Counted from the first letter of the stretch, positions 42,670 through 53,036 are shown. The stretch: 64,000 nucleotides of DNA from Lepidostoma basale (GCA_022606425.2 JAHDVF020000010.1:1798001-1862000); one strand, 5' to 3'. Program-made: numbers and translations. The notes: generated by a model not told the origin, from the letters alone.

Positions 42670-42855
42670 ACTCAAGAAAAAGAGAATAATTAGGCGTTAC
42701 TGGGTACATGAAATAAATCAAAAGAGAAGTACGTGTGGTGAATATCATACTCTATATCCAGACTTACTTCAAGATAATGAAAGATTTCACATGTATTTTC
42801 GGGTTACCAAAACACAATTTGAAGAAATACACGAATTTATTCAAAGAAATCATTT
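42670..42855 (+). pseudogene. Harbinger transposase N-terminal fragment
   Basis: The open stretch IRRYWVHEINQKRSTCGEYH, TLYPDLLQDNERFHMYFRVT and KTQFEEIHEFIQRN is the conserved opening of Harbinger-type transposases (RYWVHP.N..R...GEY, then FRM....FD.LL). It breaks off at the deletion join with the MADF gene, so the DDE nuclease is lost. Confidence 0.75.
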
Positions 42856-42987
42856 GTGTGTATTCATTTGCTCGGCAATTTCTTCCCATGCATTATTTCT
42901 CACAGTATGATCCCTGTATATAGCTAAACTCGTGTTATATAAAACAGGATATCGTTTAACCAACTCAATCAATTGTTCGTCGGTCAT
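42850..42987 (-). pseudogene. MADF-domain protein fragment of Harbinger
   Basis: MTDEQLIELVKRYPVLYNTS, then YRDHTVRNNAWEEIAEQM. This is the start of an MADF (Myb/SANT-like) DNA-binding domain, the accessory protein of PIF/Harbinger elements, truncated after about 40 residues at the deletion join with the transposase fragment. Confidence 0.8.
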
Positions 42988-43309
42988 TTTGCTAAATAAA
43001 TGCAAAAATATGTATATATTAAATTTGTATGCGTGTACGCTCTGCGAAAGTACTCGAACGACTGACGCGTGGGGTCGGGTGTTGTCTAGAAACAAACTGC
43101 GTGCATCGCGTCGGGTGGCGTGTTTACTCCCACCATCGGCAACACGTCGACCTAGCTTGTCTGGATCGGGTGGCGTGTGCGCGCATGGCGTCGCGTCGGG
43201 TGTTCGTAGTGTGATTCTGTTCATAGAAAACAATACAATTTGATTCGACTCAACACGCATCACGTTTCATCGGGTGGCGTCGCGTGTTAATAGTATGTTT
43301 CTGCCTTAA

Positions 43310-43519
43310 ATCATGTCACTTTGTTGTCCGTAAGGGGGACCGTGAAAAGTATGAAACGAATTAAAGCTCAACCATCCAAATGACGACTGCTTATCTAATG
43401 TAAAACACAGCCGAATCGCTTTGCACACAGAACGTACAAGGGACACGCAAGAATTAAGAACTCGTAAGAAAATACGATTCTATTAAATCAATATTATATC
43501 AGATTTTTTAAAATACATT
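43310..43519. other. Spacer, no feature recognised
   Basis: Nothing recognised. Confidence 0.3.
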
Positions 43520-43675
43520 TTTAAGAGGTATATTAGAAGTCGAAATAATAGACGTGCGTGTTTGACTCGCTGTATGAATGTGGAGGAATCTATCAAGATT
43601 TGTCAGGATAGAGTAGTATTGGTTCATTCTCTTGGCCTACCCTTCCGGAGAAACGGTGTGATGGTATTGTTGTTG
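43520..43675 (+). mobile_element. LINE-A 3' end
   Basis: The plus strand keeps VRSRNNRRACLTRCMNVEES, then the SLGLPFRRNGVM-type end and a short 'attgttgttg' tail. Heavily 5'-truncated. Confidence 0.8.
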
Positions 43676-43740
43676 TCAATAATTATCGTCATTTTACGTT
43701 CCAATAATTTAATTTAATTTAGATTATTTATTTATTTATT

Positions 43741-44252
43741 CACTAGCTGTACCCAGCCACGCGTTGCTGTGGCTCAATCTGGCTAAATGGAAAATGGTGC
43801 CAAATGGTGGTTCTATGTTTCCCACCCGAGACCACCGGTTCAATTCCATGGCCACTCTCGCCCCACTCGGTTCTGTACCCAGGTCTAACCGGCCCCAACC
43901 CAAAGCCACTCCCAGTCACCGTCCCTCGGTCTCCACTCAAGACATCGGCCCCTATCCAAGGTCACCTCCGACCCCTCCACACTCCTCCATACTTGGGTAG
44001 TCAGGTTCAATATGTCGGACCTAAGCCACCACATATTTCAAGAAACCCTCCTCTCACAACAATATCCGACCTCAACATCCAAGAAAGAATAGCTTCCAGG
44101 CTGGAATTCCCGAGAAGACGATATCCAAATTAAAAACACGCGCGTATTCGAATGCAATGTTGTGTCAAAGTTTCAAAGCGATCGGTGCAGAACTTTCGGA
44201 GATTTAAGATTTTGAACACGAATTTTTACATTTTTTATTTATATAGTATAGA
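43741..44252. repeat. Repeat Q ('tagctgtacccagccacgcg' family)
   Basis: Begins 'actagctgtacccagccacg' and ends with 'aaagtttcaaagcgatcggt', 'gcagaactttcggagattta' and 'tatatagtatagat'. Both boundary styles are common in insect interspersed repeats, as I recall. The interior 43800-44110 is GC-rich, with overlapping open frames that look like nothing known. Single copy here. Confidence 0.55.
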
Positions 44253-44319
44253 TAAATCTACCTCTGATCTTATCATTTTTAAAATAAAAATTTAATAAAA
44301 AAAATGTGTTAACCTTTGC

Positions 44320-44510
44320 ATTAATCATCTGAGATGGTGCGGCCACGTCATGCGGCGCCCAGACGACCATGTACACGCGGAGGATAATGGAGACGGACCA
44401 GCGACCCAAAGGACGTGGTAGGCCCAAGTTGACGTGGGTGGCACTTATCAACAGGAGCCTCAAAAGAGACCGGGTCCTACCAGACGCCGACCCCAAGTAA
44501 ATGGGACATA
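44320..44510 (+). mobile_element. LINE-K type 3' fragment
   Basis: The plus strand reads LRWCGHVMRRPDDHV, then after a frameshift KGRGRPKLTWVALINRSLKR and DRVLPDADPK. A LINE C-terminal tail with a RW.GHVMRR motif. Confidence 0.7.
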
Positions 44511-44599
44511 GGCTAGGAATTATGAGAAATCAACCTAATCCATTCGTCATATAATACATTTAATAAAATGTACATTTTGCAGTTTTTTTAAGTTGTCAG

Positions 44600-44880
44600 A
44601 TTTATGGGACAAAAGTCTCCGGCGTCATCAAGTTGGTCGCAACCATTAAATGGCGTTAGGCGGGACACATCGCTCGTGACCCAGATGAAAAGTGGACAAG
44701 GCGACAACTGTACTAGTGCCCAAGAACGGCAAAGCGTGGAGTTGGGCGCCTACAGTTGCGTTGGCGTGACGGTATCCGGAAGAGATAGGTCAGGATAGAA
44801 GAGAAAATACGACAGGAGGCCTACGTCCAGGAGTGGACGGCCACAATAGCCTGAAGAGGAAGGAGGAAGAAGAGAGGCAT
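44600..44880 (+). mobile_element. Second LINE 3' end (EEAYVQEWTA type)
   Basis: Contains words from a tail such as 'ctgtactagtgcccaagaac', and its end reads EAYVQEWTATIA in one frame ('ggaggcctacgtccaggagt'), a common finish of RTE-like tails. Frame broken. A GAAGAG-rich tail follows. Confidence 0.55.
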
Positions 44881-44889
44881 TGGAAAGGC

Positions 44890-45005
44890 AAAAGACATAA
44901 ACCAACAACCCATCAAATCATCTTTCAACAATGTTCTCATAGGACGTAAGAGAAATAGCCACAAGAGGCTGATACGTATGCCAGAAGATCCAAGTCCATG
45001 TGCAC
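44890..45005. repeat. Repeat X, copy 3 (3' part only)
   Basis: 'caacaatgttctcataggac', 'gtaagagaaatagcca' and 'gccagaagatccaagtcc' match 445-520. Confidence 0.65.
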
Positions 45006-45289
45006 CATTTTTAAATCAAATTAATTGGTAACTCATATGAGTGTTTAACTCGATTGTCATATTTCTATTGAAATCAACTGTTAGTAATGATGTTGGATTG
45101 TTTCCTCAATTAAAGCATCAATTAAATAAATAAAAGTTCCTACCCACTCGAGTAAGCGCTGCGGTGCAGGCAAATTATGAGCCACGAGTGTCTCCAATGT
45201 TCTTATTGTACATTCAAGCCGCTGAGCAGTGAAATCACGCCTGCCTACTGTAGGTTCTGCTCATTAATTAACTCAATTAATTTAGATTT
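45006..45289. other. Spacer, no feature recognised
   Basis: Nothing recognised. Confidence 0.3.
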
Positions 45290-45740
45290 AAAGATGGCAG
45301 CGTTCGATTTGGTTCTTGCACCGACTAATGTATGAAAGTGAAACACGGATCTAGTAGAATCAATGTGGTGGAAATAAGATCTCTTAGACAAATGTGTAAT
45401 AAACTCTATGTGATATGGTGTCAAGAGAATGTTGGACGAATGACATTGTTGTGGTCAATAAAAAGAAATAATTGCCGAAACACTTTAGACACATGGAAAA
45501 AATGATGAATCAAAGTGAACGTCAATGATGCAAATGGAACACGAAATTGAGAAGAACCTACATTAAAATACAATAAATAAATCTATTTTTAATTGTTAAT
45601 CACGTGGGGGTGGGAAAAGTTCACGCGAATGACAGTCTGTATGAATGTTGTAGAGGCTAAATGAGTAGCTCTTGGTATAAAAGTGTGGCGATCCATTCTG
45701 TTTGGCTACCCCTCCGGAAAACGGTGTGATGGTTATTCTT
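45290..45740 (+). mobile_element. LINE-A copy, highly degenerate
   Basis: Follows LINE-A ('gattcttgcaccgactaatg' for LVPTLMY, 'ggaaataagatctcttagac', 'ccattctgtttggctacccc', 'cggtgtgatggtta') with multiple deletions. Confidence 0.7.
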
Positions 45741-45744
45741 CTTC

Positions 45745-45990
45745 TTTTCTTCTCGGCGCTATATCTTAGTGTGCGTTTGGCCTATTCCACAACAGTCCTC
45801 CACTGGCTCCTGTCCCTGGCCATCTCTCCATTCTCCAGATCTTTCTAATTAATTTCAGACCCCCAGTTCGCCCATCTTTTCCTTGGTCTGCCTCTTGGTT
45901 CTTTTTTCGCGCGGGATCTATTTGGATACAATTTTCGGTGCTCTACCCTCTGACATTATTTTTACATGGCCAGCCCATCGTAGGCGTTAA
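45745..45990 (-). mobile_element. LINE-L copy, minus strand
   Basis: The minus strand reads RLRWAGHVK at the high-coordinate end, then KRQTKEKMGELGV and ERDGQGQEPVEDCCGIGQTH. It ends (low side) in 'cttctcggcgctatatctta', the same terminus as at 15635. Confidence 0.75.
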
Positions 45991-46069
45991 TATTTACAGA
46001 ATGTCACCACTGTTGAATGGTTAATCAGCACTTCAAGCTCAAGTGATGGTTATTTATTTAGTTAAATTA

Positions 46070-46235
46070 ATTCAGACTTGGGTATATAGAGTTTTTGATC
46101 TTAATTGGTGCTAAACATAAAGGCCAATAACTGTGCAAAGATGCAAATATTGAATAATATAATGTGCTTCAAACTTCACCCTGAAGATGGCACCCGTGGT
46201 ACACAATAAACAGTTTTTTCGCTTTTTCTTTGTAT
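46070..46235 (+). repeat. Repeat L with hammerhead-like end, copy 2
   Basis: 'ctaaacataaaggccaataa', 'ctgtgcaaag' and 'aacttcaccctgaagatggc' lead to CCTGAAGATG, a GCACC/GGTAC-like hairpin and 'acaataaacagtttttt'. It is the reverse complement of 17240-17700 without its LINE-E insert. Confidence 0.65.
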
Positions 46236-46309
46236 TATGTTACAAAGTACAATATTTTTAATAATCATCGAAACATTTAAAAATAAATTATACAAAATAT
46301 ATTTGTTTA
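46236..46309. other. Short AT-rich spacer
   Basis: Nothing recognised. Confidence 0.3.
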
Positions 46310-46365
46310 CTAACTAACTAACCATCACGCCGTCTCCCCGAAGGGGTAGGCAGAAATAATGGATG
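46310..46365 (-). mobile_element. LINE-A terminal 56 bp
   Basis: Only the inverted tail and the last block ('aactaaccatcacgccgtct' to 'ggcagaaataatgga') remain, directly abutting the foldback element. Confidence 0.75.
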
Positions 46366-46490
46366 TTTAATTCCATTTGTTCTTTAGTTTCGATCGGTTT
46401 CGTCATCTCCTGGTGATAACATCGCTCTTCATCAGAAGATGGCAGCGAGTTGCAGAAACCGGTCGAAACTTAAGAACAAGTGGAATAATA
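46366..46490. mobile_element. Foldback element with hammerhead-like core, copy 4
   Basis: Arms 'attccatttgttctttagtttcg' (in two parts) and 'gaaacttaagaacaagtggaat' form a long stem. The minus strand reads CTGATGA exactly, then later GACGAAACCGATC. The plus strand has GAAACCGGTCGAAAC. No convincing stem II can be drawn between the two boxes, so catalysis is doubtful. It is more diverged than copies 1-3. Confidence 0.55.
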
Positions 46491-46499
46491 CTAAATATA

Positions 46500-46950
46500 T
46501 CTTCTTCTTCTTCTGACTGTAGATTTTGCGATCTGTTTATGCAGGATATCAACTTTCTTCCTGTGATGAAAACGACCAGCCTTCTCTCCATCTCTTTGGT
46601 GGTCGTCGGCCCTCTGGAGTCTCGTGCATCACGATATTAGGAATTCTTGCTGGATCCATTCTCTCGATGTGGTCCCTCCAGAATCGTCTTCTCTGCCTAC
46701 TCCATTTCACTATGTCTTAAATTTTGCAGGATTTGCGAATTTCTTCATTGAGTATCCTATCTCTAAGAGTTCTCCCCACAATAGGTCGCAATGTTCTCAT
46801 TTCTGCTACTCTTAAGAAATGTTTGGTTCTGACAGTGTCTGCTCTTGCTTCGATTCCGTATGTCATTATGGGCCTGATGCATGTTTTATAAATTCTAACT
46901 TTGCTTTCTACTAGCATATGCTTATTGTCCCAGACAGTGTCCCTTAGACA
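46500..46950 (-). mobile_element. LINE-D copy, minus strand
   Basis: The minus strand reads MLVESKVRIYKTCIRPIMTY, GIEARADTVRTKHFLRVAEM, RTLRPIVGRTLRDRILNEEI, then a broken stretch with WRDHIERMDPA-like and RPPTTKEMERRL pieces down to about 46510, where a 'cttcttcttctt' tail occurs. Confidence 0.8.
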
Positions 46951-47644
46951 TCCGGAGATAACTGCAGCTTTATCAGTCTGTGTTTTAACTTCATTATATA
47001 GATATCTAGTTACTAAATATATATTATAAAGACATTTTATATTATTTTACAATGAAATTTTAACATCTAAAAATACGTGAGTATTAAAAAAAAAATTACG
47101 TTAATTTTTTTTAGATTCTATTTTAAAGACGAAGGTAATTTTAAATTGAAAAAAATATTATTTAACATTTTTTATTACAATATTGTCATAATGATTAGAT
47201 TTTTCAAATGATTCAATTACTCCCACAATTATATCCTCACATCTAGCGCAGTGTGCATTGCGCCGAGGGCCGAGCACACCCGACTCCAGCAGCGGCGATG
47301 GAGCACTCTCCGTACTCTTCCCACGACAGATATAAATAAATTTCTCCGAGGGGCGAGCGGAGATATTTCAACCATTCATCCGACGGTGACCTTATCGCAG
47401 TATCTTATTTGGATAGGGACTTCGCATTAGGCAGATTAGCTTCACAATAATTCCTTTTACATTGCGGCAGATAGTGATGCATCACTGCCCTTCCAATCTA
47501 TCACACACCAGATTACTGTATTTGCATTTTCCATAACGATGTAATTTGTCAGTATTCCAATCAGACCTCTCCAAAATGTTTTTACATTTAACATTCCCTT
47601 TTCCTAGTCATTTCCCATTTATTTGGTGTCGGCTCTCCTAATTG
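46951..47644. other. Unmatched sequence with a GC-rich patch
   Basis: 47240-47450 is GC-richer than its surroundings, contains 'tataaataaat' at 47330 and no repeat match. It could be an enhancer or an unrecognised exon, but there is no evidence for either. Confidence 0.3.
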
Positions 47645-48180
47645 AACATCACCAAATCAAATCAAATCAGTTTATTTTCTCAAAAGATATTACAAATTAT
47701 AGTTTAAGGCATCTATTGAGAACGGGTAAAACTTAAAAAAATATAGAATACAAGGAACGCATGAGAGATGGTTCGACATTAGGAATACATAATACTCTTC
47801 AAAGTCAAAACAATATTTGTCTTCTGAACGTACTTTCACGAATATGAAAGAGGTCGATCTCCGAAGCGATCATGTTCAGCAGTTTGATTCCTCTCTCCAC
47901 CGGCATCACCAGAGGCAGGTTGGTTCTGCATGCTGGGAGATAAAACAGTCTGTGCTGACGCTGTCGAAGATAACCATCTGGAACATTAAGATGGATAGCC
48001 TCCGAGATGACGGAATTCTCAAAGAATCCCCTGATAAGTCTGAATAAATGGGTAAGTGTGCACCCATCTCTTCTTATCTGCAAACTATTGGTCCCTAGCA
48101 TGCCCAATAGGAATGCAGTGGGATAAAGCCACGGATAGCTACCAAACTCCCTCATGTAGAGATATCTCAGAAATCTTCTT
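47645..48180 (-). mobile_element. LINE-H 3' copy with complete 3' end
   Basis: The minus strand reads FGSYPWLYPTAFLLGMLG, TNSLQIRRDGCTLTHLFRLI, RGFFENSVISEAIHLNVPDG, ACRTNLPLVMPVERGIKLLN. The 3' end at low coordinates is 'aaatcaaatcaaatcagttt', i.e. a (TTTGA)n-like tandem. It is truncated at the 5' side against repeat X. Confidence 0.88.
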
Positions 48181-48184
48181 CAGG

Positions 48185-48545
48185 CTTCTCGGTCTTGAGC
48201 CATCCCTTGGACTTGGATCTTCTGGCTTACAGAGGTCTTACATTATTGTCAAGGAATAAATTACCAGTTAGGGTTGGGATTGTATTTATAAAAAAGTCTG
48301 TTCCCGAGGGGAAGATAAGAGGAGCAGTACCTGGATGGAGTTGTGGTAGGAGATAGCATCCTGCGTGAGACCATTTTGTTTGGCGGAGTACGTAGTGGGC
48401 TATCGGGGAGGATTTTTATTATTTTTTATCCGCATTGATTGCGGGAGGGGTAAATGACTGAAAGATGGTGGATAACTTGGTGGTAAAGGGTCATTATTGA
48501 TAAGGAAGATGGTAATAATTCAGGTCGTGGTCTAGAAATGAAAGA
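48185..48545 (-). repeat. Repeat X, copy 2 (inverted)
   Basis: Reverse complement of 52-345 plus the 'ggacttggatcttctggctt' block of 500-520; the middle part of copy 1 (350-480) is missing. It directly adjoins LINE-H. Confidence 0.65.
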
Positions 48546-49059
48546 GATGAAGTTGGGATAGTGCAAGGAATAATAGAGCTGGAGTCGCGGTATTCTGGCC
48601 TGTCTTTCCTCAATGAGGGCTCCACGTCCGCCATTTCTTCTACACTACCCTATCGACCTCTTATTCGAATATGGCAAAGAAGCCCGTTATTCGGAGTTGT
48701 AGAATTTCTTTCTCATTATTGAAGGTTGATAGGAGAAAGTAGTATCTATTTTTCGAATAAATGTTTTCTTGTATTTTATCATAGTAGTTTTAATACTAGT
48801 ACATACCATAATATACGTTCTCAAAAGCACAACTTTATAATAACGCGCTGATAAATTAGTATTGCTACCAATATTTCAACTATACCATTTTAGTAAGATT
48901 TGGCTGTACATGTATATCTGTCCCATTATGGAAGAGAGATATATTATGTCGCCAATGACTTATTTGCTAGGAGAGTCTAATGTATAATAGTTTTGCAGGA
49001 CTTGTACTGTTCGTGATTTTTAACGCCAATACTACTCGTACATACTTACCGCAGATATT
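48546..49059. other. No feature recognised
   Basis: Intron sequence with no repeat partner. Confidence 0.3.
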
Positions 49060-49160
49060 TTTTTTGTATACAACAGGTCGTTTGAACCCAATTTACTGTA
49101 AACAATTTGTTTTTAGTTATTGTATTGATTCTCATGACATGTGATAGGTAGCTGAATTTT
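49060..49160. repeat. Repeat S, copy 2
   Basis: Matches 36510-36660 in the same orientation, with a deletion of about 50 bp in the middle. Confidence 0.5.
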
Positions 49161-49164
49161 ACAC

Positions 49165-50075
49165 CTATATCCAGCATACCATATCATCTACAAGAGGCCT
49201 ATATCCAGCAGTGAAGAGATGAACTCTAGGGAATGATATTAGATAGTGTATTCTGTATCCAAAAAAAGTGCCGAAAAACTGTGATTGATAAAGAATCGTG
49301 GACAGAGCCATGTTAGAAATAAGTCTTAGAGACAGAACCTGAAACGAAACGATGAAAGAAAAAACAAAGGTCGACAACGAAACCGACATCATCCACTGCG
49401 TAGCGACTTTAAAATGGTAATGAGATGTTTACGCGGCCAGAAGTTCAGACGAAAAATGAACAAAATTACTGCTGATTTGAAGACCACGGGCCGCAAAAGT
49501 GCAGGGCAGTGCAACTACGGTGGAAGGATGACCCGAACCGACACGTCGGCATAACCTGGATGAAGTCTGGAAGACTGGTGAAGACTTCAGCTGGGTTGGG
49601 CGGCCTTTGGAAAATTACGTCATGTTCTCACCTCTAAAATACGTACGGAGCCTAGACGTGGACACTGACAAAAGGTCTAATCTATATAAAAAAAAAATAC
49701 ATAACAAATCATGTATTTCCCATGATTCCATCTACAGATTCAAGGTCGCCCAACGCGCCATGGAAAGAGCCATGCTTGAAATAACCTTGAGGGACAGGTG
49801 GCTCTGAGGATGGACGGGCTGAAGTGGCGATGGGCTGGCCATATCTGTCGGAGAACCGACGGCCGATGGGGGAGACGGGTTCTGGAGTGGAGACCGCGTA
49901 CAGGATTCCGCAGAGTTGGACGTCCCCCTGCCCGCTGGACCGACGATCTGAAGAGGATTGCTGGACATGGTTGGATGGGAGCGGCACTGGATAGGGGGCG
50001 GTGGCGTGCTTTGGGAGAGGCTGACAGAGTGGATGACAGACGGCTGATGATATTGATGATGGACGGGATAGGTTG
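49165..50075 (+). mobile_element. LINE-K 3' region
   Basis: Several fragments of one type. Best part: KWRWAGHICRRTDGRWGRRV, LEWRPRTGFRRVGRPPARWT, DDLKRIAGHGWMGAALDRGR. Upstream 'catggaaagagccatgcttg' reads RAMERAMLEITLRD. An earlier, decayed copy of the same block (ISLRDR.. from about 49320) precedes it. Both are 5'-truncated and frames are interrupted. Confidence 0.8.
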
Positions 50076-50079
50076 AAAA

Positions 50080-50430
50080 ATAATAAGCGGTGCTCGCGTG
50101 AAAAACATTTGAGAAGCGCCGAAGAGCGCGTATGAATGTGTACGCCTGTGTCGCCCGTGCAGCGCGTAGACTGCGCACAGCTTGTAGTACAGTATCTCCT
50201 CCAGACAACACAGGGCCGCTGTGGATGGCGCGCGCCGCACTTTGCCCGTAGCGCTTCCCCTCTTATTTTGTTCTGCTTCCGAAAGCATCCACAGAATAAC
50301 GTCTGATTGGTGATAATTCATCGTTCAGTCAGTAATGACGCGCGTATCCCGCCGCCCGGTAGCGGCAGCGGCCAGCGTGCGCGGTCCGAAATAGCGCACG
50401 CTTTTGTATTTTTGTTTAATTCAAATTAAA
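50080..50430 (+). promoter_or_regulatory. GC-rich, promoter-like block
   Basis: Strongly GC- and CpG-rich (gcgcgccgcac, ggtagcggcagcggccagcg) with no repeat match. It contains 'gattggtga' (an inverted CCAAT-type word) at about 50308 and 'ttcagtcagt' (arthropod initiator-like) at about 50323. It lies upstream of the small secretory-type ORF. Inference only. Confidence 0.35.
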
Positions 50431-50665
50431 ACCGTCTCGAAATGTTGAACTTTGTGAAGCCCAATAATATTTCGCCCGTTCGGAGTGAAATGACACAAAA
50501 CATAAATTGTTTTCTGTTTTGACAACTGTTAAATAAACAGAAGTGAAGTTGTTTTGTAAAATGTGATTTGTTTATTGACGCAGTGTGTGGTGATCTTTTC
50601 TAATCACGCATATAAGGATAAATAATATTTGAACTTTGGAGTGTCATGGTAAACTTTATTAAATT

Positions 50666-50740
50666 ATGATGGCAGTGAAAAATATGTTTGTGGTATGTGT
50701 TTTGTTATTGTTTTGTTCGTTTATCTGTTCTATTCGTTAA
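50666..50740 (+). CDS. Signal-peptide-like 24-codon ORF, possible first exon
   Basis: MMAVKNMFVVCVLLLFCSFI then CSIR and stop: a short basic start, a hydrophobic core and a small-residue end, the pattern of a secretory signal peptide. A 'tattc|gttaag' could act as donor just before the stop, but it is not a strong site. No continuing exon was identified downstream. It could be a micro-peptide, the first exon of a secreted protein nested in the large intron, or chance. Confidence 0.3.
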   Translation: MMAVKNMFVVCVLLLFCSFICSIR

Positions 50741-51574
50741 GTGTCAAAAGGCAGAGGACCGATCGGTAGGGTTCTATGTCAAATTTAAATTGAAGGTCTC
50801 TGTCCCCGATTTTAAAATAAACGAAGGTCGGCGTGGACAGGAGACTCGTTGGTAAAGCTTTAAAAAAACTTCTTTGTCTCTTAGTATTTTACAAGTTTCT
50901 GTTTTTATTTCATAGTGATGACGAAAAATGCACTGATTTTTTTTGTTGATTCATATGCGTATGAAGTCAGTCGTTTTAATAACAGGAAGTATATTATAAA
51001 TACACGAAATACTTTACTTGTGTGCCAGAATTTTCTTAGATGGGAGATTTTATGTCTGCACTTTTCTATTATTATTTTCTGTCATCCCGTTTTCCGGAGG
51101 GATACGCAGAGGACGGACCTTGGTCTATTTTGAAATACGTCATAGATATAATTTTATGATTTGTAACTCGATTGATTTTTTTAATTCCATTGTTTTGAAC
51201 GTACTATGTTTTCCTCGCTCTTCCTCAATTTTATTCTCTTTTTACACATTTTCCCCATTTATTATTTCCAAATCTACTTAGTGATACTTTATATATTTTG
51301 TTCGTAACACTTTCATTCACAAATTCTTCCGATAGAAGTTGTATCAGATTATTGTGCTTTATATTCTTAATTATAAGATTGTAGGTATCTTGATTTTATC
51401 ATATTGTAATAGTTTTACTTTTGAACAAAAACTTCCTGTAATTTTTTTTCCGTAAATTCCATGGTTCGTTCATTGATATGACAAAGAAAACAACTACATA
51501 CATTTTCGTCTATTTCATATCAATAACTGCCGGATTCTTATTATTGTTATATTAGTTAGTTTAGATATTTATTT
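50741..51574. other. AT-rich intron sequence with a faint LINE-A remnant
   Basis: 51205-51320 resembles an inverted LINE-A piece ('ttttcctcgctcttcctcaa', 'ttcgtaacactttcattcac'). The rest is featureless. Confidence 0.35.
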
Positions 51575-52305
51575 GTATTTCTAACTAACTACCTAACTAA
51601 CCATCACGCCGTCTCCCCGAAGGGGTAGGCAGAAAGAATGGACTGCCACAGTTTTCTTTGCTGACATATTTCTCTGGAATCCTCAACATTCATACATCGT
51701 GTCATACACGCACGTCGATTCTTCCGACTTCTAACATGACCAACCTTTAAAATTTGATTAATTTGTTCGTGACACGTTTTCCTCGGTCTTCCTCTATTTC
51801 TAGTTCCATTTACATCGTTAACAAATATATTTTTTTACCATTCTTTCCACGTCCAAACCATCTTAATGATCCTTTTATTATTTTGTTCATAACACCATAA
51901 TTCGCACCGCATTCACAACTTCTGCATCTTCTACAGCGCCCTTGAGATGAGTAATTCATAAAAATGGCGCTCTATAAATTATCCAATTTATTATTATTAT
52001 TATTAACTTACATTTTCATTCGACATTCTGTCATACATAGAGTATCTACACATTCATCTAAGAGATCTCATTTCTACTGCATTTATTCTACTTTCATCCT
52101 TCTTTTGCCAGTTCCATGCTTCGCTTCCATACATAAGGGTCGGTACAAGAACACCGTTGTGCACTGCCATTTTAGCTTTTTTTGGATAGGTTTTTGCTCG
52201 ACAACTTTTAAGTACACCATTCATTTTGTTGCCTGCCCCAAACCTTCTTTTAATATACCTCTCCACTCGCCCATCTTTTGTAAACATACTACCCAAAGAC
52301 ACGAA
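51575..52305 (-). mobile_element. LINE-A copy, minus, split by a LINE-I tail
   Basis: Starts with inverted '(gtta)n' and continues through NRRACMT, RPRKTW and LRWFGHVE down to 51925, is interrupted by 51926-52010, then resumes with the MRSLR, YGSEAWNWQKKDE and GSMFTKDGRV blocks to 52300. Confidence 0.88.
51926..52010 (+). mobile_element. LINE-I 3' terminal fragment inserted in LINE-A
   Basis: 'gcatcttctacagcgccctt', 'gagatgagtaattcataaaa' and the (att)n end are identical to 55383-55460. A heavily truncated LINE-I insertion of about 85 bp. Confidence 0.8.
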
Positions 52306-52960
52306 AGTTACCGAATTTATTTATCTGGGAAGCATGTTAATAAGAGAGGGAAGAATGGATAAAGATATCGGAAGAAGGGTTGGAGCTGGAAACAAAGTAA
52401 ATGGTGCACTCAAAGTCATTACCGCAAATATAAATATATCGACTGAAACAAAGATGACAGTACACAATGGAGTTCTAGTCCCGACCCTTATGTATGGAAG
52501 TGAAGCTTGGAGTTGGCAGAAGAATGATGAAAGTAGGATAACTGCCGTAGAAATGAGGTCACTAAGAAGAATGTGCGGAAAAACAATGTATGATAGAATA
52601 TCTAATGATGATGTAAGAAAGGAATGTAAGGCGGATGAATGCGTGATAAATAAAATTAAGAAAGGGTCACTAAGGTGGTTTGGACATATGGAACGAATGG
52701 ATGAGGGAAGAATGGTTAAATAGATATATACAAGTAGTGTGAATGGGAAAAGAAAAGGAAGCCCAAGGAAGACATGGCTTGACCAAATTAATCAATTACT
52801 GAAAGGCGGCCATGTTCGAAGTAGGAACAATCGACGAGCGTACATGTCACGATGTGTGAATGTAGAAGAGGCGCGAGAATTATGCCAGGATAAAACAATG
52901 TGGTGATCCATCCTCTCAGCCCCCCCCTCCGGGAAAACGGCGTGATGTTTTGTTTGTTAG
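52305..52960 (+). mobile_element. LINE-A copy, plus, head-to-head with the preceding one
   Basis: VTEFIYLGSMLIREGRMDKD, VLVPTLMYGSEAWSWQKNDE, ITAVEMRSLRRMCGKTMYDR, ECKADECVINKIKKGSLRWF, GHMERMDEGRMVK and a stop, then SPRKTWLDQINQLLKGGHVR to the end. A subfamily distinct from the minus copy (many amino-acid differences). It starts at the same protein position (YLGSM) as the minus copy ends. Confidence 0.88.
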
Positions 52961-53036
52961 TTATCTACTTGCTCCAGATTTTCACCATTCACGCTAATGT
53001 TGCTTTAGATATTTATTTGTATTTCTATTATAATAT

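Larger units (their letters stand above)
41278..43306. mobile_element. Deleted PIF/Harbinger element, TAA-flanked
   Basis: Ends 'aggcagaaacatactat' and the inverse 'atagtatgtttctgcct' lie between TAA duplications (41275-41277, 43307-43309), as expected of PIF/Harbinger. The subterminal regions repeat 'cacgcgacgc'. It carries a remnant of the transposase N-terminus (plus, 42670-42855) and a MADF-domain partner protein (minus, from 42987), the usual two-gene plan of Harbinger elements. Catalytic DDE regions are deleted. A LINE-C copy is nested at 41950-42340. Confidence 0.85.

Noticed and set aside
43764..44133. Pro/Ser-rich frames in repeat Q as a gene
   Set aside because: They lie in a dispersed repeat, overlap in several frames and have no recognised domain.
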